A stretch of 64,000 nt of DNA, from positions 1 through 64,000 of the forward strand of contig NZ_CAMTTF010000010.1 in NCBI RefSeq assembly GCF_947077765.1, given 5' to 3'. Positions within the stretch are counted from its first letter, which is position 1, and each line of letters begins with the position of its first letter. Origin of the DNA: Salinibacter grassmerensis. GTDB taxonomy: Bacteria; Bacteroidota; Rhodothermia; Rhodothermales; Salinibacteraceae. The notes under the pieces are model-generated. The model was not told the origin of the DNA, did no database searches, and saw only the letters and a list, made by a program, of their open reading frames with translations. Of this stretch, positions 49,979 through 58,541 are shown piece by piece. A program made the position numbers and the translations under genes.

Positions 49979-52758
49979 GCCGCAACAGCGTCGTTAAGTT
50001 CGTTGAGAATGTCGTCTAGCTCATCGTCGTCGAAGAGGGCGTAGGCCTTGTAGATCCCGCCCTTGTCCTCAAACGGGGAGTACTCAAAGTCGTCCTCCTC
50101 GATGGTCAGGTTCGCCGCGAGGTGCTCCTTAATCATCTCCAGCCACTCCAGCTGCTCGGCGGTGAACTTCTGCTGTCGGTCTTGGTGGCCCAGCCAGGCG
50201 TAGAAGCGCTCTTCAACCTCCTCGCGGAACGGCTCCAGCTCCTCCTCTTCCCCCATCGCGTGGCGGACTAGAGAGATGATATCGGTGAGGAGGCGGTCCT
50301 CTCCGGCGCCCTTGACCTTGCCCTCCTCCAGCCGGGCGTAGGCCTTCCACAGCTCCTCCGGCGTTGTCTCCAGGGGCGGCTGCTTGATCGCCTCCGCCAG
50401 CTCCTGGATCTGCTCCAAGGTGAGGTGACGGTCCCCATGAGGCTGGTCGTAGAAGATCTCCAGCGCCGTGATCTCGTCCTTGTTTTCCTCGATGAACTGC
50501 TCGAAGGACTCGATCCGGTCGTGGGCCCAGTTCGCGCTGGCCGGCGTCTCGTGTTCAACCTCAAGTACTTCATCCCGGCTCACGTCATCAATCGTGACGT
50601 AGCTTCGCTCCCGCACCCGTTGAATCGTGTCTCGTACCTCCGGATCCTCGATCGGCTTGCAGGCCTCATCGATCAGCTCCTCAGTCGCCTCGTCGATCTG
50701 CTTCTCCGTCGGGTCCTCCGTGCCGAACTTCTCTTGGGCTCGCCGCAGCTGCTCGTCGTAGTCGGCGGCGGTGACGAATCCCTCTGTGAGACCGGTCATC
50801 GTCTCTGTGTCGTGGCCGCGCTCCTCCGCGCTGCGGGCCAGTTCCTCCTCGATCTCCTCCCGGTCTTTCGGCTGCAGGGATCGGTTCATGCGGGCAAAGC
50901 GGTCTCCCAATGAGGACATTGTGTCCTCGTCCCGGGCGCTTCCCTCCACGGCCCCGCGGACCAGTTGGTCGAAGGAAGCCGAGGGCTCGCGGTCCAAGGG
51001 GTTTGCGTCGGTCTTCTTGTTTTCGGTGACGCCCACCGCGTCGACGAGGACGAAGTGGGTCTTCGACAAGGCTTCCTCTCCGGACACCGCCTGGAGGTCC
51101 GAGGAATCGATGGTGCGGGTGCCACGCCCCAGCATCTGCTCGAAGTAGACACTGGACTGGACGTTGCGCATAAACAGCAGCAGCTCCAGGGGCTTCACGT
51201 CGGTCCCCGTCGAGATCATGTCTACCGATACCACGACCCGCGGGTACACCGAGTTGCGGAACTGCTGAATCACGTCCTCCGGGTCCTGCACCGTGTAGGT
51301 GACCTTCTTCGCAAACCGGTTGCCCTTTTCGAACTCCTCCCGCAGGATGCGGAGGACATCATCGGCGTGGTTGTCGTCTTTGGTGAACACCAGCGTCTTC
51401 GGAAACATCGACCGGTCGGGGAAAAGCCGGTTTCTTGCTTCGTCCCGGAAGGTAGAGAGCACCGTCTGAATCTGGCTGGGAGCGACCACGTCACGGTCCA
51501 GCTCCGATCCTTCGTACTCCAGCTCCTCGTCCAGCTCCTGCATCCGGGTCTGCCGCGTCTTCTTTTCCCGCTGCTCGACGGTGTATCCGGCGTCGACGGA
51601 GCTGCCCTCTTCGGTGATCTCCGTGCGGATCTTGAACACCTCGTAGGGGACGTTGACGTCGTGGGCCACCGACTTCTCGTATGGGTACTCGCTCACGAGT
51701 TGCTGCTGGAAAAAGCCCAGCGTCTGCTTCGAGGGGGTGGCCGTGAGCCCCACCAAAAACGCATCGAAGTACTCCAGGACCTGCCGCCAGACGTTGTAAA
51801 TCGAGCGGTGGCACTCGTCGACGATGATAAAGTCGAACGTTTCCGGCGGCACCTCCGCGTTGTACATCACGTCCCGGATCACGCCGGTGGGCGTTGTCTC
51901 AAAGGCGGAGGTGTCTTCGTCGAGGTCGTCGGGGTCCCCGCCCTTCAGCATCGAGTAGACGCGCTGAATGGTCGTGATGCACACGTCCGACACGTCGTCA
52001 ATCGTGCTGGACTGAAGGTGCTGGACGTTGTACTCCTGGGTGAAGGCGCGCCCGGTGTCCGGGATCGTGTACTGCTGAAACTCCTTCTCCGTCTGCTTTC
52101 CGAGGTTGGTGCGGTCGACAAGAAAGAGGACCCGGCGGGCCTTTGCGTGCTTGAGCAGGCGGTAGCACTCCGTCACGGCCATGAACGTCTTGCCGCTTCC
52201 GGTGGCCATCTGCACGAGGGACCGTGGGTGGTTTCCCGCGAAGGACGTCTCCAGCTCCTCGATGGCCTCATACTGGCAGTCCCGCAGGGTCCCGTGCTGG
52301 AGGGGCGGCATCCGTTGGAGCCGCCTGCGGAGCGTCTCTGCCTGCCCAATCCAGTCGGCCAGCGTCTCCGGCTGGTGGAAGTGGAAAACCTCTCGGGCCC
52401 TCGGATTCGGGTCTCGGAGGTCCCGGAAGTTGGTCTCCACCCCCGTCGATTCGTACACAAACGGGAGGGGCTCTTCGGCAGCCGGAATCTTCTTTGGGTC
52501 ACTTGTGGCGTAATCTTCAGACTGCTCGGCCACGCCGCCCAGCGGAGTCCCTTCAGGCTTGGCCTCGATGACGCCGACCGCCTCTCGATCCACTACAAGC
52601 AGGTAATCGGCCGGCCCAGTCTCAAAAGGATATTCCCGAATGGCAATTCCGTGGGCGGCTCCTGGATCATAGTCGTCTCGGTGCTGCACTGCCCACCCGG
52701 CCTGGCGGAGCATGCTGTCGATCTGGTCACGGGCATCGTCTTCAAGACCGTGCGGCAT
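49975..52758 (-). CDS. hsdR: Type I restriction endonuclease HsdR
   Basis: 927 residues. N-terminal nuclease signature D51...E65-A-K67 (DYLLVVDREAVGVIEAK), then helicase motifs: P-loop MATGSGKT (184-191), Walker B DECH (314-317), LTATPSK (338-344), and motifs V-VI (SVDMISTGTDVKPLELL; QMLGRGTRT). It cuts DNA far from the HsdS site after ATP-driven translocation. First gene of the hsd operon. Antisense frames across it are shadows. Confidence 0.96.
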   Translation of the reverse strand: MPHGLEDDARDQIDSMLRQAGWAVQHRDDYDPGAAHGIAIREYPFETGPADYLLVVDREAVGVIEAKPEGTPLGGVAEQSEDYATSDPKKIPAAEEPLPFVYESTGVETNFRDLRDPNPRAREVFHFHQPETLADWIGQAETLRRRLQRMPPLQHGTLRDCQYEAIEELETSFAGNHPRSLVQMATGSGKTFMAVTECYRLLKHAKARRVLFLVDRTNLGKQTEKEFQQYTIPDTGRAFTQEYNVQHLQSSTIDDVSDVCITTIQRVYSMLKGGDPDDLDEDTSAFETTPTGVIRDVMYNAEVPPETFDFIIVDECHRSIYNVWRQVLEYFDAFLVGLTATPSKQTLGFFQQQLVSEYPYEKSVAHDVNVPYEVFKIRTEITEEGSSVDAGYTVEQREKKTRQTRMQELDEELEYEGSELDRDVVAPSQIQTVLSTFRDEARNRLFPDRSMFPKTLVFTKDDNHADDVLRILREEFEKGNRFAKKVTYTVQDPEDVIQQFRNSVYPRVVVSVDMISTGTDVKPLELLLFMRNVQSSVYFEQMLGRGTRTIDSSDLQAVSGEEALSKTHFVLVDAVGVTENKKTDANPLDREPSASFDQLVRGAVEGSARDEDTMSSLGDRFARMNRSLQPKDREEIEEELARSAEERGHDTETMTGLTEGFVTAADYDEQLRRAQEKFGTEDPTEKQIDEATEELIDEACKPIEDPEVRDTIQRVRERSYVTIDDVSRDEVLEVEHETPASANWAHDRIESFEQFIEENKDEITALEIFYDQPHGDRHLTLEQIQELAEAIKQPPLETTPEELWKAYARLEEGKVKGAGEDRLLTDIISLVRHAMGEEEELEPFREEVEERFYAWLGHQDRQQKFTAEQLEWLEMIKEHLAANLTIEEDDFEYSPFEDKGGIYKAYALFDDDELDDILNELNDAVAA

Positions 52759-52946
52759 GAAAAGTCGATGCTATAGCGAAAAAGCTTCGAGGGGAGTAAG
52801 CTTCCAGGCTTGAAGGGGCTGACTTTCGGAGCGTTACCGAACGTGCTGTAAATATTTGCGATCACAAAAACGAGACTGCGGTAGAGAATTGCGAGCCCAC
52901 GTCCGAGACAGAATGGGGTTGTCTTACCAATGTTGTACCTTAAAAC

Positions 52947-52977
52947 CCGTAAACCTTTGAAAAACGAAGGTTTACGG
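52947..52977 (-). terminator. Hairpin between the PLD-helicase gene and hsdR
   Basis: CCGTAAACCTT (52947-52957) and AAGGTTTACGG (52967-52977) are perfectly complementary around a 9-nt loop. Read leftward, the stem ends in GGTTTTAAG, a short T-tract. It lies ~50 bp after the helicase gene stop, suggesting a weak intrinsic terminator there. Confidence 0.5.
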
Positions 52978-53027
52978 AGTAAAAGAGTAGGCGGTGCCGG
53001 GTTTCTCAAAAATAGTGCGTCTGACTT

Positions 53028-56000
53028 TTACATCGGGAGAGCGATAATTGCAGCCGCCAGCCGCCGCTCGACCGGCTCCTGCCGCTGGGTGTTCTCGGCC
53101 AGGCGCAAAAGCTCCCCGGTCTCGATTGGCTCGTGAAGGAGGTAATTGGTAAACCCCTCGTCTTTGAGGCGGGTCGCCTCAGCATTTCGCCGCCCCCGCT
53201 TCCACTCCACGTACCGAGGTTGGACGAGGCCAAGCCAGCGGTCGGCCAGGTCCTGAATGTCGCAAGGCGCATCCAGATCTTTAGATAGAGCCTTCGACAG
53301 GAACTGGCACGCCTGCCTCCGCTCCTCGGAGCTCGCTCTTGCCCCGTACTCTGCGGCCAGCTTCTGCAGCAGGCCAAGCGCGTGCCGGGCCTTATTGGAG
53401 AGGAGATCCCGCTCGCCTTTCCCGATGGCCCCGAGCATCTTCGCCAGCGGCCCTTCTGCCTCCTTGAAGAGAGCCGGGTCGCTTTGGCTTTCGGTTGGCT
53501 CGATCCTTCCGGCGAGAGCGCGCAGGCGCCGGGAGATCGGGCCAAGCCGCGTGAGGGTTGTCCATCCCTCCTCCCCGAACGGAAGCGTTCCTTCGGCCTT
53601 GCCGTGGCCAGGCGGCCCGAGCTCTCCTCTCGGGAGACCTCCCTCGGGATTTCCCTCAGGACCCCCCGTGGAGGAGGCCCCTTCCTCCACGAGGATCCAG
53701 CGCGGGGCCCGGCCCTGCTGGCCGCGGAGACAGAAAAACCCCCACCTTCCAGGAGGATCGCCGGAGAATTCTCCCGGCGTCTTCTCCTCCGGGTTCCTCT
53801 CCTCCGGGTTCCTCTCCTCTGGGTTCTTCTCCCCTGAGGCCCTCACAACCGAGACCCGGCTCCAGACCGTCGCGTCTGCCCGGGCCACCTGCTCATAGGT
53901 GTCCTCCGGGACGATCGGGGGGCTTTCCTGCTCGCCCGGACTCGCGATGCCAACCAGCTCCCGCACCGGCCGAAACGCGTCGTCCAGGCGGCGCTCCGGG
54001 CCCGTCTCCTGGTGGGCCTCGTACTGCTGGATAAGCGCCGTCGCGCTGGCCCGCCGCCGTCCCTCCTCGGAAAAGATCTCGCTTTCCCCGCCGATCGTGT
54101 CGGGAAGGTCGATGTTGTTGCCCAGAAGCCGCTCGTTTGCGTTGTAACGCTCGATCAGGAGGCCTCTCCGGGCGGACTGAAACGGGGGGCTGTCGGCGGG
54201 CCACCAGACGTCGATCTCCTCGTGGGGGCTGTCCATCCGGTCGATGCGGCCGACCCGCTGCTCAGCGATTCGGATCACGCTGGGGGTGTCCAGAAGAACC
54301 ACCGAGGAGGCGCGCTGCAGGTTAAGCCCCTCGCTCATCGCGTCACTGCAAAGCGCAATGAGGCCCGCTTTGCCTTCCCCGCCCGGGCCAACGCTAGTTT
54401 GCTCGCTTCCGCCGAGCCCGAGCTTTTCCTTGACCGACCGGCGGCGGCTCGCCGACATGCTTCCATCAGCCACCACAACCTCGCGCCAAAAATTGCCCGC
54501 GGCCTCGCCCTCTCGTTCGCTTTTTCCCGAAGGACCATTTTCTGAGGAGCCACTTTCTGAAGAGCCGTTTTTTACGGTACCGTTCTTCCCGGAACCGTTC
54601 TCCCCTGGGCCGTTCTCCCCCGGGCCGCTCTGGAGGCAGTCTCGAAGCGCGTGCAGCGTCAGCGGCTTCGCGCCGAAGGCCAAAACGAGAGGCTCCTCCC
54701 GGGCGATCTCGCGGATTTTCTCCGCTCGCGCTTGGGTCCGGGCCTCAGAGAGCCGTTTTGCCTTCTGGCCGATCCCTCGAAGCGCCTTGCGCTCCGCCTC
54801 GACCGTCTCTTCGAGACCGCCAGTCAGCCAGTTGGGGAGTCTTTCCTTCCCTAAATTGCTTTTTTCCTTCGGGGGGTCTTCCAGAAGCTCCCCCGCGGCG
54901 GCCAGGTAGTCTCCGCTTTCGGCCTTGAGCCCTTCCCTCAGCCCGATCATCTCTGCTGCCTTTGCCGTCCCGTAGACCACCTCCAGAAGGGCAGCCTTCG
55001 AGGACTGAAGCGCCCTGCGAATCACATGCGTCGAGAGCCCCCCTGCTCCTTTCACCCGCCGCTCGACAAACGCCTCCTCTTTTTTCCTGTCGCCAAGCTT
55101 CCAGGGGGGCGCCTTAAACTCTCGGAGCCACAAAAGCCCCCGCAAGTCCTCGGCCAGCCCACCGATCTCTTCGGCAAGGCGTTTGTCCGTGTCGGTTTCG
55201 CCGGTGCGGTAGGTCCGGCAGTTGTGCTCCGGAAACCGGTAGACGGTCCCGTCCTCTCCAGTGTAGCCCTCCGGGCGGCGCCCCACGATCTCGTTTAGGT
55301 CCTGCTTCGTGCGCCGGATCGTGCACTGGCGCACGATCTGCCGCAACCGGCCTTCATCCTCGGTGGTGAGGCTCGCTTTCCCCTGAAGCTCCTTGTAGAC
55401 CCGGAATTCCCGGTCTGAGAGATTGTCCAGCCCCAGAAGCTCGATCATCCGGAGGAGGTCCCCGCTTCCCTTGTTGATCGGCGTGGCGGTAAGGAGGGCC
55501 GAGTAATCCGACGCGCTGGTGGTGATTGCCTTGCTTCGCTTCGACGTCCGAGAGAGGTAGTTGTGCGCCTCATCGAGAAACAGGACGTTTGCCTGGCGGA
55601 CCTCCTCTCGCTCGGTCTCGGCGTTTCGGCCCTGGGAGAGCATGCCGTGAGAGATGGCACTTACCTCCGCGGCCTCCGACCGGCGGATCTCCCGCTCCCA
55701 CTCCTCGGTCACCTGCGGCGGGCAGACGACCGTCGCGTCGGTCCGGTGGACCTGGCCCTGAGCCCAAAGCCGGTTAAGGAGGCCGTACAGGAGATGCGTC
55801 CCGATCCGGGTTTTTCCCGAACCGGTGGCGTCGGCGACGAGCACGCTTCCGCGGGTGTCTAAAATCCAGAGGCCCTGCGCGATCGCCTGCTCCTGGTGGG
55901 GCCAGAGGTCCTCCTCCTGCAAAAGCCGAAAGGCCTCCGGGTACCGGTCGGTCCAGTCCCCTTCCAGGATTTCGGCGGCCCCGCGGGCCAGGGCCTCCTG

Positions 56001-56816
56001 CCAGGTCACCGGCCGGAGGAGGTCCCGCAGGAGACCCGCGATCTCTTCCGTGCGGTCGTCTGCATCCTCCAGATACCCCTCCGCGATTTGCCTTGCCTCC
56101 CGGTGCCGGCCCGACCCGGCTTCAAACCGGGCGTTTGCCTCCCGCTGGCTCTCCATCCCCTGGCCGGAGAAGTTGCTGGAGCCGAGCACGGAGGCCTCCT
56201 CCCCGACGTAGATCTTGGCGTGGAGGTTACCGGCGGCGTGAAAGCGAACCCGTCCCTCCTCCACCGCTCGGAGCAGGCGAAGCGCCCCGCCCCCGCTCAA
56301 GACCGATACGCCCCGCCGGAGCCAGTAGTCCCGGGCCTGCTGGGCAACAGGGCGGGTGCCCTCGTAAAGCCCGCCCGTTGCCGGGCTCGGCTCGCTTCCC
56401 AGCACGATGTCGATCTGTCGCCCTTCGGTCGGGTTTTCCCCAAAGAAGGAGAGCAGATGCTCCAGGGACGTAAACGCGGTTACCGCCAAAAACTCCTCCG
56501 AGCTCCGGTAGATCTTCCTGACTGTATCCCCGACAGACCGCTCCTCTCCACCGGGCGCATTCTCCCCACCAGGCGCGCTCTCTAGGTTTAGCGGAAAGCG
56601 CTCCTGAGGCGGCCACTGGTGCCTCTCCTCGCCGACATTGCCTTCATCGTCATTGCTTTCATCGTCATTGGCTTCATCGCCATTGCCTTCGTTGGCATCG
56701 CCCTCGCCGGGATGACCTTCGCTGGAACCTTCCTCGGGGCGAGAACTGCCTGCTGGTTGGTCAAAAAGGCTCGGCTCGTCTCGCTTACAGTTGGAGTCTC
56801 CGTCGGAGTCGGCCAT
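53028..56816 (-). CDS. PLD-nuclease/SNF2-helicase defence protein
   Basis: 1262 residues. An acidic repeat-rich N-terminus (41-60, about 5-residue units) leads to a phospholipase D-like region with HAK (H199, K201) and GSSNFS (212-217). The SF2 helicase core follows: ATGSGKT (330-336), VLFLDEAHNY (411-420), ALLTATPINKG, and the C-terminal lobe SDAMSEGLNLQRASS and QRVGRIDRMD. Two low-complexity inserts interrupt it: repeats of NGSGEN type at about 730-758 and NPEER repeats at about 995-1013. Single PLD plus SNF2-type helicase resembles predicted restriction-like or DISARM-related proteins. The gene neighbours the type I system but has its own probable terminator, so it may be an independent system. 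Confidence 0.85.
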   Translation of the reverse strand: MADSDGDSNCKRDEPSLFDQPAGSSRPEEGSSEGHPGEGDANEGNGDEANDDESNDDEGNVGEERHQWPPQERFPLNLESAPGGENAPGGEERSVGDTVRKIYRSSEEFLAVTAFTSLEHLLSFFGENPTEGRQIDIVLGSEPSPATGGLYEGTRPVAQQARDYWLRRGVSVLSGGGALRLLRAVEEGRVRFHAAGNLHAKIYVGEEASVLGSSNFSGQGMESQREANARFEAGSGRHREARQIAEGYLEDADDRTEEIAGLLRDLLRPVTWQEALARGAAEILEGDWTDRYPEAFRLLQEEDLWPHQEQAIAQGLWILDTRGSVLVADATGSGKTRIGTHLLYGLLNRLWAQGQVHRTDATVVCPPQVTEEWEREIRRSEAAEVSAISHGMLSQGRNAETEREEVRQANVLFLDEAHNYLSRTSKRSKAITTSASDYSALLTATPINKGSGDLLRMIELLGLDNLSDREFRVYKELQGKASLTTEDEGRLRQIVRQCTIRRTKQDLNEIVGRRPEGYTGEDGTVYRFPEHNCRTYRTGETDTDKRLAEEIGGLAEDLRGLLWLREFKAPPWKLGDRKKEEAFVERRVKGAGGLSTHVIRRALQSSKAALLEVVYGTAKAAEMIGLREGLKAESGDYLAAAGELLEDPPKEKSNLGKERLPNWLTGGLEETVEAERKALRGIGQKAKRLSEARTQARAEKIREIAREEPLVLAFGAKPLTLHALRDCLQSGPGENGPGENGSGKNGTVKNGSSESGSSENGPSGKSEREGEAAGNFWREVVVADGSMSASRRRSVKEKLGLGGSEQTSVGPGGEGKAGLIALCSDAMSEGLNLQRASSVVLLDTPSVIRIAEQRVGRIDRMDSPHEEIDVWWPADSPPFQSARRGLLIERYNANERLLGNNIDLPDTIGGESEIFSEEGRRRASATALIQQYEAHQETGPERRLDDAFRPVRELVGIASPGEQESPPIVPEDTYEQVARADATVWSRVSVVRASGEKNPEERNPEERNPEEKTPGEFSGDPPGRWGFFCLRGQQGRAPRWILVEEGASSTGGPEGNPEGGLPRGELGPPGHGKAEGTLPFGEEGWTTLTRLGPISRRLRALAGRIEPTESQSDPALFKEAEGPLAKMLGAIGKGERDLLSNKARHALGLLQKLAAEYGARASSEERRQACQFLSKALSKDLDAPCDIQDLADRWLGLVQPRYVEWKRGRRNAEATRLKDEGFTNYLLHEPIETGELLRLAENTQRQEPVERRLAAAIIALPM

Positions 56817-57099
56817 GGCTCAGCACAAGCACAGGGAAATAGAGGAGTACTACCCAGAGGCAATCTTCAAGTGCAGGAGGCAGTGTCAAACAGGAGCCAG
56901 AAGGCATACTTTCAGCATACCTCCCTCTGAGACGACAGGCCGCCTCAAAATCTACGACTGCCTTGGCCTGCACGATGGGGAGATGAGATCCGCCGACTGG
57001 TTCGCCGTCCAAACCGAAGCAATATGGAGTTTCTGACTGATGATATCCTTTTGTAGTCCCTTGCCGAAAGGCAGGCTGGCCGAACGCCGTCTTCTCTGA

Positions 57100-58479
57100 T
57101 CAGAAGTCTGGACTGGAAGGGGTGTTCGGATTGTTGCGCTGCTCCTGGTCTGGATATGGGTAGAAGTTGCGGTTTCGCTCGAACATCCCCGGGGCTTCCC
57201 GATCGCTCACTTCTCCCCCCAGCCGCCGGCTATCGGCCAGGCTCGTGCCCTGCAGGTACAGCTCTGCGCGGCGCTGCCGGAGAATTTCTGTCTGCAGCGC
57301 TGCTTCCGTTGTCGGGCGGCCAGTCTCCTCGTACGAAGGGAGATCCGCCGCAATGCCGAAGGGAGAGGGAATGTCGTCGCCACTGCCGTCCGTGCGCACC
57401 GAGTCAATCTCCTCAACGACCTGCGCAAGCGGAGCCCCACTGTTTAGCTTCGCCTCGGCTCGAATGAGAGGCATCTCCCCGGGCACAAACAGAGGCACCG
57501 GCGTGGACGCTGTCGCGTAGAAGCCAGCGGGCGCCTCAATGGGGAGTCCGTTGGGGGTGCTTGTCTCATCGACGGGATCGGCGAAAAACTCGATGCGGCC
57601 ATCTCCTGGCTCGGTGAGGTTCGACCCAAGACTGTCGCGAAGCGCGAGGTCTTCGGACTGGACAAGCTCCTGCCAGAATGGATTCTGGCTCTGATCGTCG
57701 TAGCTGAACGTGGAGGTGATCGCAGGATCTACCTGATTCACCGCGGTGATGGCAGCGGTATTGTTACCAATGACTCCGTTGAACCGAGCCCGGTAGGCGT
57801 GAATGACGTTCCGGAGCCCTTCAGCGGAGGTACCTCCCGACACGGAGATCGACAGGACGCTGTTGCTGAACTCGTCTGATGGGGCCGTATCGTCGAGGGC
57901 CGACAGGGCTTCGTTCAGCAGCGCCACGGCCTCTTGAAGAACCTGCTCGTTAGGCACAAACTCGGCTGTTCCATCTCGGCGGGTTGTCGTGGGGGCCTGC
58001 TCGAAGGACAGGCCAATGTTTCCAAGTGCCATGGCTTTAAACAGGCGTGCCGTGGCAACAATGCCACTTTCGGTCGACGCGCTCAGGTTCACCTGAGGAG
58101 CGTTCTCTAAGATGTCTTCGGCCGCGCCCACAACGCGGTAGTTTGCGCTCCAGATTGCCTCAACATTGGAATTGCTGGTGGAGAGGTCCCTCCCTCCCCT
58201 CTCCATCTCGATGAGATTACTGAACGTGTTGTTGACCGCAATCTCCCGGCTGGTAATTCCGATCCCCCGGGGAATAGTCGCGTTCAGGGCATCGGTCGCG
58301 TACAGCTCCTGCATTCCCACAGTAAGTGTGCGGATGCCCTGTGCCGTAGAGAGCGTCTGATCCTCCGTGGGGTTGTTCTCATTTGTTGGGTCGAGATCAC
58401 AGCTCACCGCTACGGACAGCACACCGAGTGCAGCGATCCCTAAAACAAAGAGATTAGGAACGGATCGTGGTCGGTTCAT
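57100..58479 (-). CDS. SusD/RagB-like outer-membrane lipoprotein
   Basis: 459 residues from ATG 58477-58479, with lipobox SVAVSC. After CDLDPTNENNPTEDQ come helical repeats (TSREIAVNNTFSNLIEMERG, IWSANYRVVGAAEDILENAP, YRARFNGVIG), and the C-terminal PLIRAEAKLN and ILRQRRAELYLQGTSLAD typical of the SusD/RagB fold. It captures a substrate for the TonB-dependent porin encoded 62 bp upstream. No glycosidase gene is nearby, so the substrate could be a peptide or glycan of unknown type. Confidence 0.88.
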   Translation of the reverse strand: MNRPRSVPNLFVLGIAALGVLSVAVSCDLDPTNENNPTEDQTLSTAQGIRTLTVGMQELYATDALNATIPRGIGITSREIAVNNTFSNLIEMERGGRDLSTSNSNVEAIWSANYRVVGAAEDILENAPQVNLSASTESGIVATARLFKAMALGNIGLSFEQAPTTTRRDGTAEFVPNEQVLQEAVALLNEALSALDDTAPSDEFSNSVLSISVSGGTSAEGLRNVIHAYRARFNGVIGNNTAAITAVNQVDPAITSTFSYDDQSQNPFWQELVQSEDLALRDSLGSNLTEPGDGRIEFFADPVDETSTPNGLPIEAPAGFYATASTPVPLFVPGEMPLIRAEAKLNSGAPLAQVVEEIDSVRTDGSGDDIPSPFGIAADLPSYEETGRPTTEAALQTEILRQRRAELYLQGTSLADSRRLGGEVSDREAPGMFERNRNFYPYPDQEQRNNPNTPSSPDF

Positions 58480-58541
58480 GGAGACGGAAATATCGTTGTC
58501 GGAAGGAGAAGGGCTGCAGGACACAATCGAGGAGTGGAAGA

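Noticed and set aside
50965-52776. 603-codon forward frame opposite hsdR
   Set aside because: Shadow of hsdR, which has all helicase and nuclease motifs.
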